This document shows, in pieces, positions 30,866-42,186 of a DNA stretch of 64,000 nucleotides. The stretch's first letter is position 1. Every line of letters starts with the position of its first letter. Position numbers and translations under genes: made by a program. Source of the DNA: Thiobacillus sp. (GTDB taxonomy: Bacteria > Pseudomonadota > Gammaproteobacteria > Burkholderiales > Thiobacillaceae); NCBI GenBank assembly GCA_024235835.1, contig JACKLQ010000002.1, positions 1 to 64,000 on the forward strand. The letters run 5' to 3'. The notes below the pieces were generated by a model, which made no database searches, was not told the origin of the DNA, and saw nothing but the letters and a program-made list of their open reading frames with translations.

Positions 30866-33274
30866 TCACTGCGCACCAGAGCGCAGGGTGGATCGTCTGT
30901 GCCGTGTATGGCGTGACTCCCAGTCAAATCCCGCACCGACCAGGGACCACGCCACCAGGAGCGTGGCAAGGCGTGGCGCATCCAGCATGCTGTCGAACAT
31001 GCCAACGGTGAGCAGCCCGGCAAGCGATGCAAGCCACGTCCAGGCCAGCCGGTGCCCCCGCCACCCCGCCCTGGCCAGGCGGTAAAGCGCCAGGCCCGTC
31101 AGGGTCTGGAACAGCAGCAGTCCCACCCAGCCTTGCTCGAACAACACGTGCACCCACACGTTCTTGATGTGCCAGGGCAGGTGGCTGTGGGTCTTGAAGA
31201 ACCAGCAGTCGCCGCCGTGGCTGAAATTGCCGTTGCACAACACATCCTGGCCGTCCTGATCCACCAACCTCAGGTTGTCCACATCCACCACGCCCCCCTT
31301 GCCCGGGTGGTAAAGGAACAACTCCACCGGTGGCCGGTTCCACCATCCCTCGGCACCCACCTTGGTGCTGGAGAAGGTGTGAGACAGCCGATGCCATTGA
31401 CCATCACCTGCTACGTCAAAGCTGAACCACTCGCACTGGCGGGAGTTCAGCAGTTGCTTTTCGCATACTGGCGTATCCATGCGGGTGTCGCCCTGGCGAC
31501 TGCGCAGGTCCACCTCCAGGCGATAGGCCTTGCCTGCGGAAAAGGGGATGCGCTGGGCGTAGTACACGGTCTCGCCGGTGCCCAGGCGGAAATAGGTGTT
31601 GCCCTGCTCGTCGGCGAAGCCGAAGCTTGCGGGCTGCTTGTCCACCGGGCCCCGTTCCTGGTACATGCGCGGAAAACTGCCCAGGCCCATGCCGAACAGT
31701 TGCGCCCCCACCGTGCCATCCATCATGTCCAGAACTTCGCCCCAATGGTCCACACGGGTCTGCCAGTCCTCTGCGGTTTTGGCGAAGCGCTGCTGGAAAT
31801 GCCCCACTCCCACCCCGCCGGCCAGCACCATGCCCACCACCACCAGCATGGCCACCGGCGCCACGTAGCGCCGGCCATGACTGCGCATGCCGAGGCGCGC
31901 GCTGGCCAACGCCAGGATGGCTATCACAATCCCCAGGGCCAGCACGCCGCCACGGGCGACCGTGTACAGCATGACGTAGGCGGTCAAGAGCATCACCGGA
32001 GCGGTAAACAATAGATGCCTGAACCTGGATGTGGCCAGCCAGAGGAAAGGCAGCGCCGCCACCAGATACGCCTCGATGTGGCCACCCCCGGTGTGCATGC
32101 TGGAGAAGGTGGAAACGATGCGATAGGTTTCCAGGCGGTCTTCGAAGCCCACGAACAAGTGGTGCTCCCAGGCGCCAACCAGCCCCACGCCCAGCAGGCC
32201 AAGGCCCATGCCCAGGGCCAAACGATGAGCCAGCACTTGCCGGTCCAGCTTGACCCGGTTCAGCCACAGAAAAATCAAGCCGCCCCAAAGCATTCCCTTG
32301 GCCACTCTCAACCCGTTGAACGGACTCCAATAACTTGCCATGGCGTTGGCATCCAAGGACGAAAGCGGCAAGACCCCTACAATCAAGCTCGCCAATGCCG
32401 AGAGGACTACTAGGACCATAAGCGGCCTGGCGTGGACGCGCATCGATGCTGCATTCCGGGGCCTGCCGCGCAACAGCAGCATGCCGGCGGTTGCCAGCAT
32501 GAGAAGGTCGAATTCGTCGAAATAGAAACGTCCCGTCCAGGGCGCCAGGTCCAGCAAGGGAAGAGCCGCGGGCACCACCACCATCCAAGCGCGTGGCCAA
32601 TACCAAAGCACGCCGACATAAAGTGCAAGCGCAATCCCCAGCCCAGCCACGATTGCCCCATGAGGGAAGTTGGCCAATGCAACGAACGCGCCAGCCAACA
32701 ACAGCAGGCCTGCGCCACGCAGCGCCAGGGAGGGCAATGAGGATATGGTCGCCGACCCTGACGGAGTTTCCTGGGCTGCGCCTTGGTCAGGCACTGCCCC
32801 ATCGGCCCCTTTCTCTTCCTCCAATAATTTCGTGCCCCCCACCATGGCTGCACCGCCTGCTCCAGCCAGTCGGGTTTGCTCGGCCAGCCACAACCCGGCC
32901 CATAGGCCAGGAAGTGTGAACAGCACGTCACGAATGCCTGACCAATTCAGGCCGTTCAAGGACCAATCCAGCAGAATCAGCACTGGAAGAATGACTATGA
33001 CCCCAAACTGTATGGGCGTCCTCGACCAGACCAGGGAAAGCAGAAACCCAACGACTATCCAGGGCATCGCATTCTTGACCAGCACATAACTGTTCTGGAC
33101 AACCTGGGCGGGATACCCGGACAACCAGGGCACAAGCCTGGGTCCTCCTTCTTGAAGCGAAGGAAGTAACAGGAACAGCACCGCAAAGAAAAGGAGCCCG
33201 GTCCACAAGACTCGAACCACCCGAGAGGATCTGGGAGACAGCCGGGGAATTGACCGTGCAGAAGGAGGAATCAA
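30866..33274 (-). CDS. O-antigen ligase/Wzy-like membrane protein with lectin-like insert
   Basis: The 802-residue protein has many membrane helices. The Wzy/WaaL-like core lies in the middle (YVMLYTVARGGVLALGIVIA, preceded by FSSMHTGGGHIEAYLVAALP). Between about residues 540 and 700 a soluble, presumably periplasmic domain is inserted (YRLEVDLRSRQGD, WHRLSHTFSS, VVDVDNLRLVDQDG, NGNFSHGGDCWFF). It resembles a jelly-roll carbohydrate-binding module. The domain is followed by NVWVHVLFEQGWVGLLLF and the last helices. The N-terminal 250 residues add extra helices. It likely polymerises or transfers a glycan; donor and acceptor are unknown. Confidence 0.7.
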   Translation of the reverse strand: MIPPSARSIPRLSPRSSRVVRVLWTGLLFFAVLFLLLPSLQEGGPRLVPWLSGYPAQVVQNSYVLVKNAMPWIVVGFLLSLVWSRTPIQFGVIVILPVLILLDWSLNGLNWSGIRDVLFTLPGLWAGLWLAEQTRLAGAGGAAMVGGTKLLEEEKGADGAVPDQGAAQETPSGSATISSLPSLALRGAGLLLLAGAFVALANFPHGAIVAGLGIALALYVGVLWYWPRAWMVVVPAALPLLDLAPWTGRFYFDEFDLLMLATAGMLLLRGRPRNAASMRVHARPLMVLVVLSALASLIVGVLPLSSLDANAMASYWSPFNGLRVAKGMLWGGLIFLWLNRVKLDRQVLAHRLALGMGLGLLGVGLVGAWEHHLFVGFEDRLETYRIVSTFSSMHTGGGHIEAYLVAALPFLWLATSRFRHLLFTAPVMLLTAYVMLYTVARGGVLALGIVIAILALASARLGMRSHGRRYVAPVAMLVVVGMVLAGGVGVGHFQQRFAKTAEDWQTRVDHWGEVLDMMDGTVGAQLFGMGLGSFPRMYQERGPVDKQPASFGFADEQGNTYFRLGTGETVYYAQRIPFSAGKAYRLEVDLRSRQGDTRMDTPVCEKQLLNSRQCEWFSFDVAGDGQWHRLSHTFSSTKVGAEGWWNRPPVELFLYHPGKGGVVDVDNLRLVDQDGQDVLCNGNFSHGGDCWFFKTHSHLPWHIKNVWVHVLFEQGWVGLLLFQTLTGLALYRLARAGWRGHRLAWTWLASLAGLLTVGMFDSMLDAPRLATLLVAWSLVGAGFDWESRHTRHRRSTLRSGAQ

Positions 33275-33395
33275 TCTATTAAGGGCACGGCCCGTGCGGC
33301 TTGAGACGCCCTATAGTACGACAACAACAGTGACAGTGCCCCTGCCCCCTCAATTCATGACATCACTGAAGGAGCAGGGGCGATTAGAACCGGAT

Positions 33396-34118
33396 TCAGT
33401 GACGCCGCACCTTGCGCCGAATCAGGGCCAACGCACCCAGTCCCCCAAGCAACAACCACAAGGTCTCAGGTTCCGGAGCGGGACGAACGATAGTGTTGTA
33501 AACGTGATAAGGGCCATTGGAAACCAGGGTCAGGGGGGTCGGCGTATTGAAATTGGGCGTTGCATTCAAGATCACGCACCTGCCTACCCTTTCCACCAAA
33601 TCAAACTGACGAACGCCGGGGGCGTTGCCTGCGCCTGCCTGTGACTTGAATGTCACCTCCCACTGAGCCAACTGATGTCCGTCCTGGGTAAATGGACCGC
33701 TGGTGATCTTGCAGTTCTTTTCAAATTGTTGGCTGGCCAGTGTGCCGGTCAGACCATCCACGTTCGGCCCCTGGTACTCGCCGTTCAAATTGATATCGCG
33801 CACCACGACATTCAGTGTTCCCGTCATGGTTAGGGCTACAGCCGGGCTTGCCGCAGCCCTGCAGTCTTGGGCAATGCTCATGCTCATGTTCGCGACCGCA
33901 TCCCCCAAGGTCACACCGGATTTTGTGTAGGTGAACTCACCGGTTGCACACTTTTCCGCACCAATCACGTATGGCGTATTTGGCGCTTTCTTGAGCCAGA
34001 AATTGTAGGAATCGGCAACAGCAGCATCAGCCATGACCATGGCGCCCAGGCCGATCATGATCGCTGCGCTTTGTAGCCAGCCGCGCTTGGAGGAAAGTTG
34101 TGAAAGATGGGCAGTCAT
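33396..34118 (-). CDS. Second PEP-CTERM-type secreted protein
   Basis: The 240-residue protein has a signal peptide (GWLQSAAIMIGLGAMVMADAAVA) and a body with two conserved-looking Cys-containing segments (GAEKCATGEFTYT, QDCRAAASP). It ends PAPEPETLWLLLGGLGALAL followed by IRRKVRRH, a PEP-CTERM tail with an Ala-Pro-Glu-Pro lead. The start at 34118 follows from the signal peptide. It sits between the two ligase-like genes and has its own sigma-54-type promoter upstream. It is presumed to be processed by the same exosortase as the first PEP-CTERM protein. Confidence 0.85.
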   Translation of the reverse strand: MTAHLSQLSSKRGWLQSAAIMIGLGAMVMADAAVADSYNFWLKKAPNTPYVIGAEKCATGEFTYTKSGVTLGDAVANMSMSIAQDCRAAASPAVALTMTGTLNVVVRDINLNGEYQGPNVDGLTGTLASQQFEKNCKITSGPFTQDGHQLAQWEVTFKSQAGAGNAPGVRQFDLVERVGRCVILNATPNFNTPTPLTLVSNGPYHVYNTIVRPAPEPETLWLLLGGLGALALIRRKVRRH

Positions 34119-34141
34119 GGGCACCTCGGTCTGTAGATCAA

Positions 34142-34158
34142 TATCGTGTATCACGATA
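34142..34158. promoter_or_regulatory. Perfect inverted repeat at the predicted start site of the second PEP-CTERM gene
   Basis: TATCGTG-TAT-CACGATA is a perfect 7-base inverted repeat. It lies between the -12 element of the sigma-54 promoter (34161) and the gene start (34118) and covers the expected transcription start near 34149. It could be an operator or a 5'-end hairpin in the mRNA. Confidence 0.5.
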
Positions 34159-34160
34159 AA

Positions 34161-34175
34161 GCAAGAATCGAACCA
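34161..34175 (-). promoter_or_regulatory. Sigma-54 (-24/-12) promoter of the second PEP-CTERM gene
   Basis: On the minus strand the sequence reads TGGTTCGattcTTGC, with the invariant GG and GC at the correct spacing and a perfect TTGC -12 element. The predicted start of transcription is near 34149, about 30 bases before the ATG at 34118. It is weaker than the first site in the -24 block. Confidence 0.65.
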
Positions 34176-34256
34176 CCCCGTCCATGCCCCATGACTACGT
34201 GGCTTGGCCGCATATCAAGGGCGGACGGAACAAATTTTGTAAAAAAAATCGACATG

Positions 34257-35492
34257 TCATCCACGTACCGAGCTGTATGCCTGGTATTGCAACACCAAGG
34301 CGGCAGCAACCAACAGATACAACAATTCCCAATAGGCAATGCTCAAGAACGCGGCCCCTACCAGGTAGGCAACAAGGGACGCGCGTAGTGCCGCAGCCTG
34401 GTCGGATATCCATGGGGCCGCAACACAACGCCCCAAAGCAATGAGCCGGCTCAGTTGGAAAAGCGTGGCGATCAATAGGAAACCCCATAATCCCAATCCC
34501 ACAAGGCCATGTTCAACTGCCATCTGCACATATGCGCTGTGCCAGGCGCGCAGTTCGGCATCTGGGGGGGTGAACAGTATCCAGCTTTGCAGACCGGCGC
34601 CAAGCCAGGGGTGGTTCACGGCATACTCCCAACCTACTTGCCAGACAAGCATGCGACTGGCCGCGGAGTCTTCCAATTCTGGCGCCCCCAGGGTTTCCAT
34701 GCGAGCGAACCAGGCATCAGGAAGCCCAACATAGGCAAAACCGACACCCGCAAACAACAATGGAGCCGCAAGCCACTTGTTGCGGCTCTGCCAAACCAAA
34801 AGTACGGCGACAGCACCAAGGCTCAATACCCCTCCCCGGGACCATGAGGACAGCGCAGACGCGAAACCGAGAACGATCAGGCACCCGACGGCGAATCGCG
34901 GCCAGCGACCTTGCAGCGATCTATACCAGTAAACGAAGAGGGGGATGGCCATGGTGGTTACGATCGCAAACTCATTGTTGCCACCATAGGCGCTGCCATA
35001 AGGGCCATAGACTCTGTCTTGGAAACCGGTGATGAATGCCCAATACCCACCCTTTAGTATGAGCGCGGCAATTGCAAGGGCGATGGTCAACAATAGCCAC
35101 CGCAACTTTTCTTGGCTATCTATCAACACGAAGACAAGCAACATTGGAGGAAGGATCTTCAATAATTCCAGGAACTTGTCTCTGGCGGGCAAGGGGTTGA
35201 GGGCGAAATAGGAGCTAAGACCAAACCATGCCCATATCCCTCCGATCAACACCAACCGCCAATCCCAGAACAGGGGGGGGAAAACGCGCTGCCACCAAAG
35301 TTGCCAACCCAACGACAGGAATACCACCCCCATGAGACTTGAATACGCCGGAAATCCGCGCATGAAATCTGCGGCGTAGTTCTGCGGATGCAAGATTCCG
35401 ATGAAGAGAAGCCCCAACAGCCCAACCCAGGGCAAGCGCCAAGCCATCCATGCCAAGCTCAGAAGCATGATCACAAGAGTCAAATCGCGCAT
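34257..35492 (-). CDS. Exosortase A-type O-glycosylation ligase-like membrane protein
   Basis: The 411-residue protein has about 12 membrane helices. It starts MRDLTLVIMLLSLAWMAWRLPWVGLL, followed by LFIGILHPQNYA, a layout I recognise from the 'putative O-glycosylation ligase, exosortase A-associated' family. The central RVYGPYGSAYGGNNEFAIVTTMAIPL and SSWSRGGVLSL, and the periplasmic NHPWLGAGLQSW with DAELRAWHSAYVQMAVEHGLVG, are WaaL/Wzy signatures. The start at 35492 fits the family N-terminus. It probably transfers glycan from lipid carrier to protein or polymer. Confidence 0.8.
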   Translation of the reverse strand: MRDLTLVIMLLSLAWMAWRLPWVGLLGLLFIGILHPQNYAADFMRGFPAYSSLMGVVFLSLGWQLWWQRVFPPLFWDWRLVLIGGIWAWFGLSSYFALNPLPARDKFLELLKILPPMLLVFVLIDSQEKLRWLLLTIALAIAALILKGGYWAFITGFQDRVYGPYGSAYGGNNEFAIVTTMAIPLFVYWYRSLQGRWPRFAVGCLIVLGFASALSSWSRGGVLSLGAVAVLLVWQSRNKWLAAPLLFAGVGFAYVGLPDAWFARMETLGAPELEDSAASRMLVWQVGWEYAVNHPWLGAGLQSWILFTPPDAELRAWHSAYVQMAVEHGLVGLGLWGFLLIATLFQLSRLIALGRCVAAPWISDQAAALRASLVAYLVGAAFLSIAYWELLYLLVAAALVLQYQAYSSVRG

Positions 35493-35530
35493 TTTTATTC
35501 GAACTCGCTTCTTTAAATAGTGTGCGGCAC

Positions 35531-36919
35531 CTAATGCTGGGTGGGGCGTTGTTGGAGACGCCCCGTTCGCCGAGAAGAACTCCCTCGACCAGTTAGCGCC
35601 TTTGCAATCACATACCCCATGATGCCGCCGATAAGTTCCAAAACCCAATCCGTGGTGTCAGGGAATTTCTCGGGAAGAAGCATCTGCCCAAGCTCAATGC
35701 CCAACGGGGCGAAAATGAGAACGATGAATACACCTATCCCAGTGGCGGTACGCCACTGCCAGGGCACACCGCCAAGGAACCAAGCAAGCATCGCCCCCAG
35801 GGGCGCGAAGAACAGCAGTTTGTGGAACACCTCGGTGATGGCGCGGAATTCCGTGCCGTAGTAATACGTCTGGAAGGGCACCTTGTAGAGAAAATCCAGG
35901 CGCTCGCGGAGGAAAGCCCCTTCGGTGAGGAAGTTGAACGGATACCAGAACACCACGGCCAGTACGCCCAGCCACCCCAAGGCCAGCCCCAACGGCAGCC
36001 AGTTGATGCCCCGGGAGCCCGGTCTGCCAGAAGCGGTGGCGACCTGCGCGCCATGCCTGCCCGCCACCCGCCCGCCCAGCCAGGCCCCGGCCCACGCCCC
36101 CAGGGCACCGGTGAACAGGTCGGTGACGTCGCTGACGCGGGAGTACACGAACAGTTGCAGTACTTCCAGCACCACCACGGTGGCGAAAGTCATCTGCCAG
36201 GCCTTCAGGCTGGTGCGCCCCGCATGCATGCGCCAGAGCAGCGCGGGAGGTACCCAAAGGAGGACATCGCTGGCCAGTTCATACAGGGCATAGGCCGGGT
36301 CGCCGGGCAGGTGACCGAAGGGAATGAGGTTGAGCTTGCCTTCGCGCCACTTGTGGAAGATTTCCACGCCGCTGATGGTCAGGTCCAGGGGCAAAACGCC
36401 GTAAGCGAAGGCGGCGACGATGTAGGCCCAGGCCAGACGTTCCGCCGTCTCGGTGGGTGCCTTGGCCTTGTGCCAGCCCTGGTACCAGTCCACCCAGCGG
36501 GGCCCCACGGACCACCAGGCCACCACGCCAAGGAAGCCGCCCAGGGCCTCGGCGAAGATATCGTTCTGGGACACCGTGCGCTGGGGGAAGAACAACTGGG
36601 TGAACTCGATGCCCAGGCAAAGGGCCACGGCCGAGGCCAGCACGAACAAGGTGGCCAGAATTCCTACAGCCACACCCCGCCCGTAGGCCAGGGCGCCGGT
36701 CCAGAGGAAGGTCAGGGGGATGAAGAGCAAAAGGTTGGCCACCCAGTCGGCCCGGGAGCCGATACCCAGTTGCAGGAAGGGCACATCCCGGAAGCGGGCC
36801 ATGGCCTCGTCCAGTGGCATGGCCTTGAAGTCCAGGGGCACCAGGCTGCCATAGACCACGAAGGCCAGGTAAAACAGCCCTCCCCAAAACAAGTGCGCGC
36901 GGCCGCTGCCTGTGGTCAC
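35531..36919 (-). CDS. Tandem VanZ-domain membrane protein
   Basis: The 462-residue protein contains two VanZ-like units. The first is at residues 15-135 (YGSLVPLDFKAM, DWVANLLLFIPLTFLW, IEFTQLFFPQRTVSQNDIFAEALGGFLG). The second is at about 310-450 (WYPFNFL, FHKLLFFAPLGAMLAWF, LGIELGQMLLPEKFPDTTDWVLELIGG), with a middle region that repeats part of the pattern (VLQLFVYSRVSDVTDLFTGALGA). Its start overlaps the stop of the beta-helix gene (ATGA), so the two are coupled. VanZ-type proteins are frequent in exosortase-linked polysaccharide loci, with unknown biochemistry. Confidence 0.78.
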   Translation of the reverse strand: MTTGSGRAHLFWGGLFYLAFVVYGSLVPLDFKAMPLDEAMARFRDVPFLQLGIGSRADWVANLLLFIPLTFLWTGALAYGRGVAVGILATLFVLASAVALCLGIEFTQLFFPQRTVSQNDIFAEALGGFLGVVAWWSVGPRWVDWYQGWHKAKAPTETAERLAWAYIVAAFAYGVLPLDLTISGVEIFHKWREGKLNLIPFGHLPGDPAYALYELASDVLLWVPPALLWRMHAGRTSLKAWQMTFATVVVLEVLQLFVYSRVSDVTDLFTGALGAWAGAWLGGRVAGRHGAQVATASGRPGSRGINWLPLGLALGWLGVLAVVFWYPFNFLTEGAFLRERLDFLYKVPFQTYYYGTEFRAITEVFHKLLFFAPLGAMLAWFLGGVPWQWRTATGIGVFIVLIFAPLGIELGQMLLPEKFPDTTDWVLELIGGIMGYVIAKALTGRGSSSRRTGRLQQRPTQH

Positions 36920-38238
36920 TGCCCCTCCGCTCCGAAGCCCGATTGCCGTAACCAGGACTTTAGCGGCCCTGCCGTGGCCTGCCCATAGGCCCCCATCAAG
37001 TCGTCGGAACGGGATTGGCCGCGAAAATCCTTACTCAAGTCCGGCAGACCGTGCCGCCAGGCAGCTTCGTAAGCACCACCACCCAGACGCCCCGCACGCG
37101 GCGTGAAATCCGCCTCTGGCAAAGTCCCATATGGGGAAGCCAGAAACAAGACGGCCCGGTCATAGGCGCCGATCTGGTTGGCCTGCTGGACCCCGCCCTC
37201 GATGGCCCGGGCGGCGAACACGGCGTTGCCCCCCACCGCCTGCAGGTAGGCGTTGCCCTCGGGCACCCGCACGGTGATGCCGTTGTTGACGGCCAGAACG
37301 GTGTTCTGCAGGACCCTCACTTCCCTGGGCACGTCGTTGTGGGGCTGGATGCGCACCGCGTCAGGCCCCTGGGTGACGAACACGTTGTTGTACAGGGCCA
37401 CGTTGCCTTCGCCCTGGAACAGGGACTCACCCGGGTTCTGCCAGAACAAGTTGCCGTAGACCAGGTAACGGTCCTCGCTGCCTGGACCGCTGACGGGAAA
37501 ATGCCCCACAAGGACGTTGGGCCGGACACCGGGGCCTGGCAGGCTGTTCGGCTTGCTGAAGAAGTTGTGGCGGATGATCGTGTCATGCCGGACGTCCGCC
37601 TCGGGCATCCATTCCGACCTGGAATTCTGGTGCTTGACCTGGAGGTTGTAGCCCAGGGTGTCCACCACCGCGTTGCCCTCGACGAGCCCTCCGACGAAGG
37701 GTGCCCGTCCGTCGGAATTGCCCAGGTACATGCCGGTGCCCACCCGCTCGATCCGGTTGCCCCGGATCATCCAGCCCACCGCCGGGCACTTGGTGGAGAT
37801 GCCCACGTTCTGCTGGCTGGCGTCGAAGTCGTGGATATGCAGGTTTTCCAGGGTGACGTAATGGGCGAACCGGCCATGGCCCTCGGCCTTGACCCCGTCC
37901 ACCGACAGGTAGCGGCCGTCCAGTTCCAGGTTGCGGACCACGACATGGGCCACGTCCAGCAAGCTGACGGTGTTGGCGCCGGGACGGGCGAGGAAACGCG
38001 CCCTGGCGCCCTGGGACGGCCCCTCCACGACGATGGGGTTGCCCGGCTGGCCTTCGAGACGGTGCAGAGGAAGCCCGCTCGGGTAATCCCCCGCCTCCAG
38101 CAACAGCCGGTCGCCGGCCTGGAGCCTGGGCAGGAACTGGCGGTAGGTATCCGGTCCGGCCCGGTAGTCCACCGCCTGGGCCGGAACCCAGCCCGACAGC
38201 GCGATCAGGAAGAAGAGGAAGCCAGCTTCGTGGCGCAC
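36916..38238 (-). CDS. Secreted right-handed parallel beta-helix protein
   Basis: The 440-residue protein has a signal peptide (EAGFLFFLIALSGWVPAQA). A repetitive beta-helix pattern follows (HVVVRNLELDG, HYVTLENLHIHDFDAS, GWMIRGNRIERVGTGMYLGN, DTIIRHNFFSKPN, NVALYNNVFVTQGPDAVRI). Such folds are typical of polysaccharide lyases, hydrolases and epimerases acting on extracellular glycans. No catalytic residues can be assigned. The first 34 bases overlap the end of aroK, and the last four overlap the VanZ gene. It probably trims or binds the polysaccharide of this locus. Confidence 0.78.
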   Translation of the reverse strand: MRHEAGFLFFLIALSGWVPAQAVDYRAGPDTYRQFLPRLQAGDRLLLEAGDYPSGLPLHRLEGQPGNPIVVEGPSQGARARFLARPGANTVSLLDVAHVVVRNLELDGRYLSVDGVKAEGHGRFAHYVTLENLHIHDFDASQQNVGISTKCPAVGWMIRGNRIERVGTGMYLGNSDGRAPFVGGLVEGNAVVDTLGYNLQVKHQNSRSEWMPEADVRHDTIIRHNFFSKPNSLPGPGVRPNVLVGHFPVSGPGSEDRYLVYGNLFWQNPGESLFQGEGNVALYNNVFVTQGPDAVRIQPHNDVPREVRVLQNTVLAVNNGITVRVPEGNAYLQAVGGNAVFAARAIEGGVQQANQIGAYDRAVLFLASPYGTLPEADFTPRAGRLGGGAYEAAWRHGLPDLSKDFRGQSRSDDLMGAYGQATAGPLKSWLRQSGFGAEGQ

Positions 38239-38774
38239 GGGTCGCCCTCGCCCACCGCCGCCAGATCCAGGCTGTTTTCCAGGCGTCGCACCAGGCAGTG
38301 CACGCTCTGGCGGCCGGTATCCAGCACGATGTCCGCCGTTTCCATGTAAAGAGGATGACGCACGGCGTAGAGGTCCTTCAGCTTCTGCAGGGGGTCGTCG
38401 GTCTGCAGCAGGGGGCGGTTCTTGTCATGGCGGGTGCGCAGGTACAACTCCTGGGGCTGGCCCCGCAAATAGACCACCGTGCCCCGGCCCTTGAGCCATT
38501 CCCGGTTTTCCTGTCGCAGGATGGCGCCGCCGCCGGTGGCCAGGACGATGCCCCGGCGTTGGGTCAATTCATCGATGACGCACATCTCCCGCCGGCGGAA
38601 ACCATCTTCCCCCTCGATCTCGAAGATGGTGGGGATGGACACGCCGCAGCGGGCGATGATCTCGTGGTCCGAGTCGATGAATTCCAGTTCCCGGTGCTTG
38701 GCCAGGAGCTTGCCGATGGTGGTCTTGCCCGCCCCCATGAGCCCCACCAGGAAAACATTGCAGCTGGGAATCAT
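38205..38774 (-). CDS. aroK: Shikimate kinase
   Basis: The 189-residue kinase has Walker A GLMGAGKTTIGKLLA, the shikimate-binding DSD (FIDSDHEI), GFRRRE, ATGGGAILR and the lid region RPLL. It phosphorylates shikimate in aromatic amino acid synthesis. aroB, its frequent downstream partner, is absent; a secreted beta-helix gene begins inside its last codons instead. The C-terminal tail after about residue 175 (VGEGDPCATKLASSSS) looks non-conserved and is encoded by the region shared with that gene. Confidence 0.93.
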   Translation of the reverse strand: MIPSCNVFLVGLMGAGKTTIGKLLAKHRELEFIDSDHEIIARCGVSIPTIFEIEGEDGFRRREMCVIDELTQRRGIVLATGGGAILRQENREWLKGRGTVVYLRGQPQELYLRTRHDKNRPLLQTDDPLQKLKDLYAVRHPLYMETADIVLDTGRQSVHCLVRRLENSLDLAAVGEGDPCATKLASSSS

Positions 38775-39298
38775 GCTCGGCGATGGGCCAGCAGTCGCTC
38801 GACGGCGGCCTTGAGGTCACCGTCCGGCAACACGGAATCCAGGTCACGGAAGGCGCGCACCCCCGCGGCGGACATGCCGGTTTTTTCCGGCCGCTCCGGC
38901 ACGGACCAATCGGCCCGTACCTTGACCCGCACGCTGTTGACGGGGGCTTCAGCGCGGCTCAAGGCCCGGGCAACACCCTTGGCCTGGGCCCGCACCCGGC
39001 TGGCGGCGGCGCCGTTGCCGCAGAAGACGATGGCGGTCTCGCCCTGGATGGCCGCCACGGCACAGGCCCGGGCCACGGCGGCAGGGACCACCCCGGCGAA
39101 TCGCCGGTTCAGGCCGGCCATGCGTTCCGCCTCGGGCAGGGCCACGGCGAACTGGCGCTCAGCGGCAAGCAGGCCATGCAGGCGTACGAGAGGAAAAGGA
39201 CGGAAAGACAAGGAAGGCGTTAAGAAAGGCCCAAACAGGGCTATGGTAACATCCGTCGGATTCCGAAAAACCCCCGCAGCCCCCTCTAACTCCCTCAT
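38771..39298 (-). CDS. DUF721 (DciA-like) domain protein, start uncertain
   Basis: The conserved part is VRLHGLLAAERQFAVALPE ... AAIQGETAIVFCGNGAAASRVRAQ, which resembles the DUF721/DciA family often found beside secA in betaproteobacteria. DciA proteins load the replicative helicase, but this one is short and the role is inferred. Its stop overlaps the aroK start (ATGA). The start is unclear: ATG codons at 39298 and 39307 would make it overlap the divergent secA start region, while an in-frame TTG at 39211 would leave room for a promoter. The true protein may therefore be about 146 residues. Confidence 0.6.
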   Translation of the reverse strand: MRELEGAAGVFRNPTDVTIALFGPFLTPSLSFRPFPLVRLHGLLAAERQFAVALPEAERMAGLNRRFAGVVPAAVARACAVAAIQGETAIVFCGNGAAASRVRAQAKGVARALSRAEAPVNSVRVKVRADWSVPERPEKTGMSAAGVRAFRDLDSVLPDGDLKAAVERLLAHRRA

Positions 39299-39305
39299 TT
39301 TTTTC

Positions 39306-42059
<2,754 letters not shown>

Positions 42060-42074
42060 GCAGTTGGCCGTCTT

Positions 42075-42110
42075 CAGTTGGCAGCAAACCGCATGGTTTT
42101 CTGCCAACTG
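42075..42110. repeat. Long imperfect inverted repeat after secA (CAGTTGGCAG family)
   Basis: CAGTTGGCAG (42075-42084) and CTGCCAACTG (42101-42110) frame an inner AAACC-GCAT-GGTTT, making a 16-base-pair hairpin. There is no T-run, so it is a weak terminator at best. The same 10-mer occurs at 42432 and, inverted, at 42781 on both sides of the four-helix-bundle gene. Confidence 0.75.
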
Positions 42111-42186
42111 CCTGCTGATGACTGCCGACTTGTTCAATACGCCGATAAACCTGACAATATCAGTCAACATTTATCCGAGTCATGCG

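Noticed and set aside
33284..33300. Possible sigma-54 site before the 802-residue ligase-like gene
   Set aside because: On the minus strand it reads CCGCACGggccGTGC; the invariant GG is lost and the start of transcription would fall on the start codon. More likely a small GC palindrome.
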